A DNA stretch of 64,000 bases from Siphonodentalium dalli (Eukaryota; Mollusca; Scaphopoda; Gadilida; Siphonodentaliidae). Shown here in pieces: positions 63,758 through 64,000 of this stretch. Where the stretch lies: positions 220,055,982 through 220,119,981 of the forward strand of contig CP136063.1 in NCBI GenBank assembly GCA_032622095.1, written 5' to 3'. A model generated the notes under the pieces. It had not been told where the DNA came from, searched no databases, and worked only from the letters and a program-made list of their open reading frames with translations. The translations under genes and the position numbers were made by a program. Position 1 is the first letter of the stretch, and each line of letters opens with the position of its first letter.

Positions 63758-64000
63758 TACATGAGAGTGAAGTCACTTCTCCCCAGAACAGAAATAGGGA
63801 GAAGTGGCACAATTATCTCCCAAATCGCTCTCCAGGCTGATCCCTAGCAGCTGATAGAAATGGGTTCAGTCCGAAACAATTTTGTATAGTGATGAGCCGA
63901 TAATCTGGAACGACAATCGGAATCAGCCGATTGTGGCCCATCGGATGACAATTGGTACTCGGGTTTCAACATCGGCATTTCCGATTGTCAAAATAAAAAT

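Noticed and set aside
1-64000. tRNA or rRNA genes
   Set aside because: No cloverleaf with A and B box promoters or rRNA core sequence was noticed by eye; a covariance search was not possible.

Overview
The window is animal nuclear DNA. Two conserved, intron-rich protein genes are spread over about 60 kb and buried in transposon debris. GT-AG introns, non-LTR, DIRS and hAT/piggyBac/mariner-type elements and GTCCGTCC-rich repeats suggest a marine lophotrochozoan, most likely a mollusc; the exact group is inference.

Layout. On the minus strand, from 15792 leftward off the window edge, lies the 5' part of BRIX1 (Brix-domain 60S ribosome biogenesis factor): six exons at 15682-15792, 8943-9054, 6309-6352, 5946-6016, 4693-4742 and 2059-2132, 154 codons with every splice phase agreeing. 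The remaining exons must lie left of base 1. About 6 kb away, on the plus strand, a PAIP1 gene (poly(A)-binding-protein-interacting protein 1) runs from 21923 to at least 56411. Firm exons carry the PAM2 motif (34401-34478), the MIF4G domain (36356-53702) and the acidic PABP-binding tail (56164-56411). A 29-nt second exon and a terminal exon at 62228-62273 are tentative. The two genes are divergent (head to head); both act in protein synthesis, one in ribosome assembly and one in translation initiation.

The introns hold a nearly complete but broken DIRS retrotransposon (37373-42482), four LINE fragments, two foldback elements with tandem-repeat ends, several hAT- and TA-type elements, three piggyBac-like MITE families that share one hairpin core, a very abundant hairpin MITE (called MITE-1 here), a mariner-type MITE and many minisatellites.

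The most unusual signal is that several repeats are made from the exon-intron junctions of the host genes themselves. BRIX1 exon 2's last 40 nt plus its first 22 intron bases form a 62-bp array in the next intron. PAIP1 exon 10's last 26 nt plus 12 intron bases form an array of about 37 copies in the following intron. The acceptor ends of PAIP1 exons 7 and 8 are each present three times in tandem, and a decayed part of exon 4 reappears about 6 kb downstream. Five events in two unrelated genes suggest a local process that copies splice junctions.
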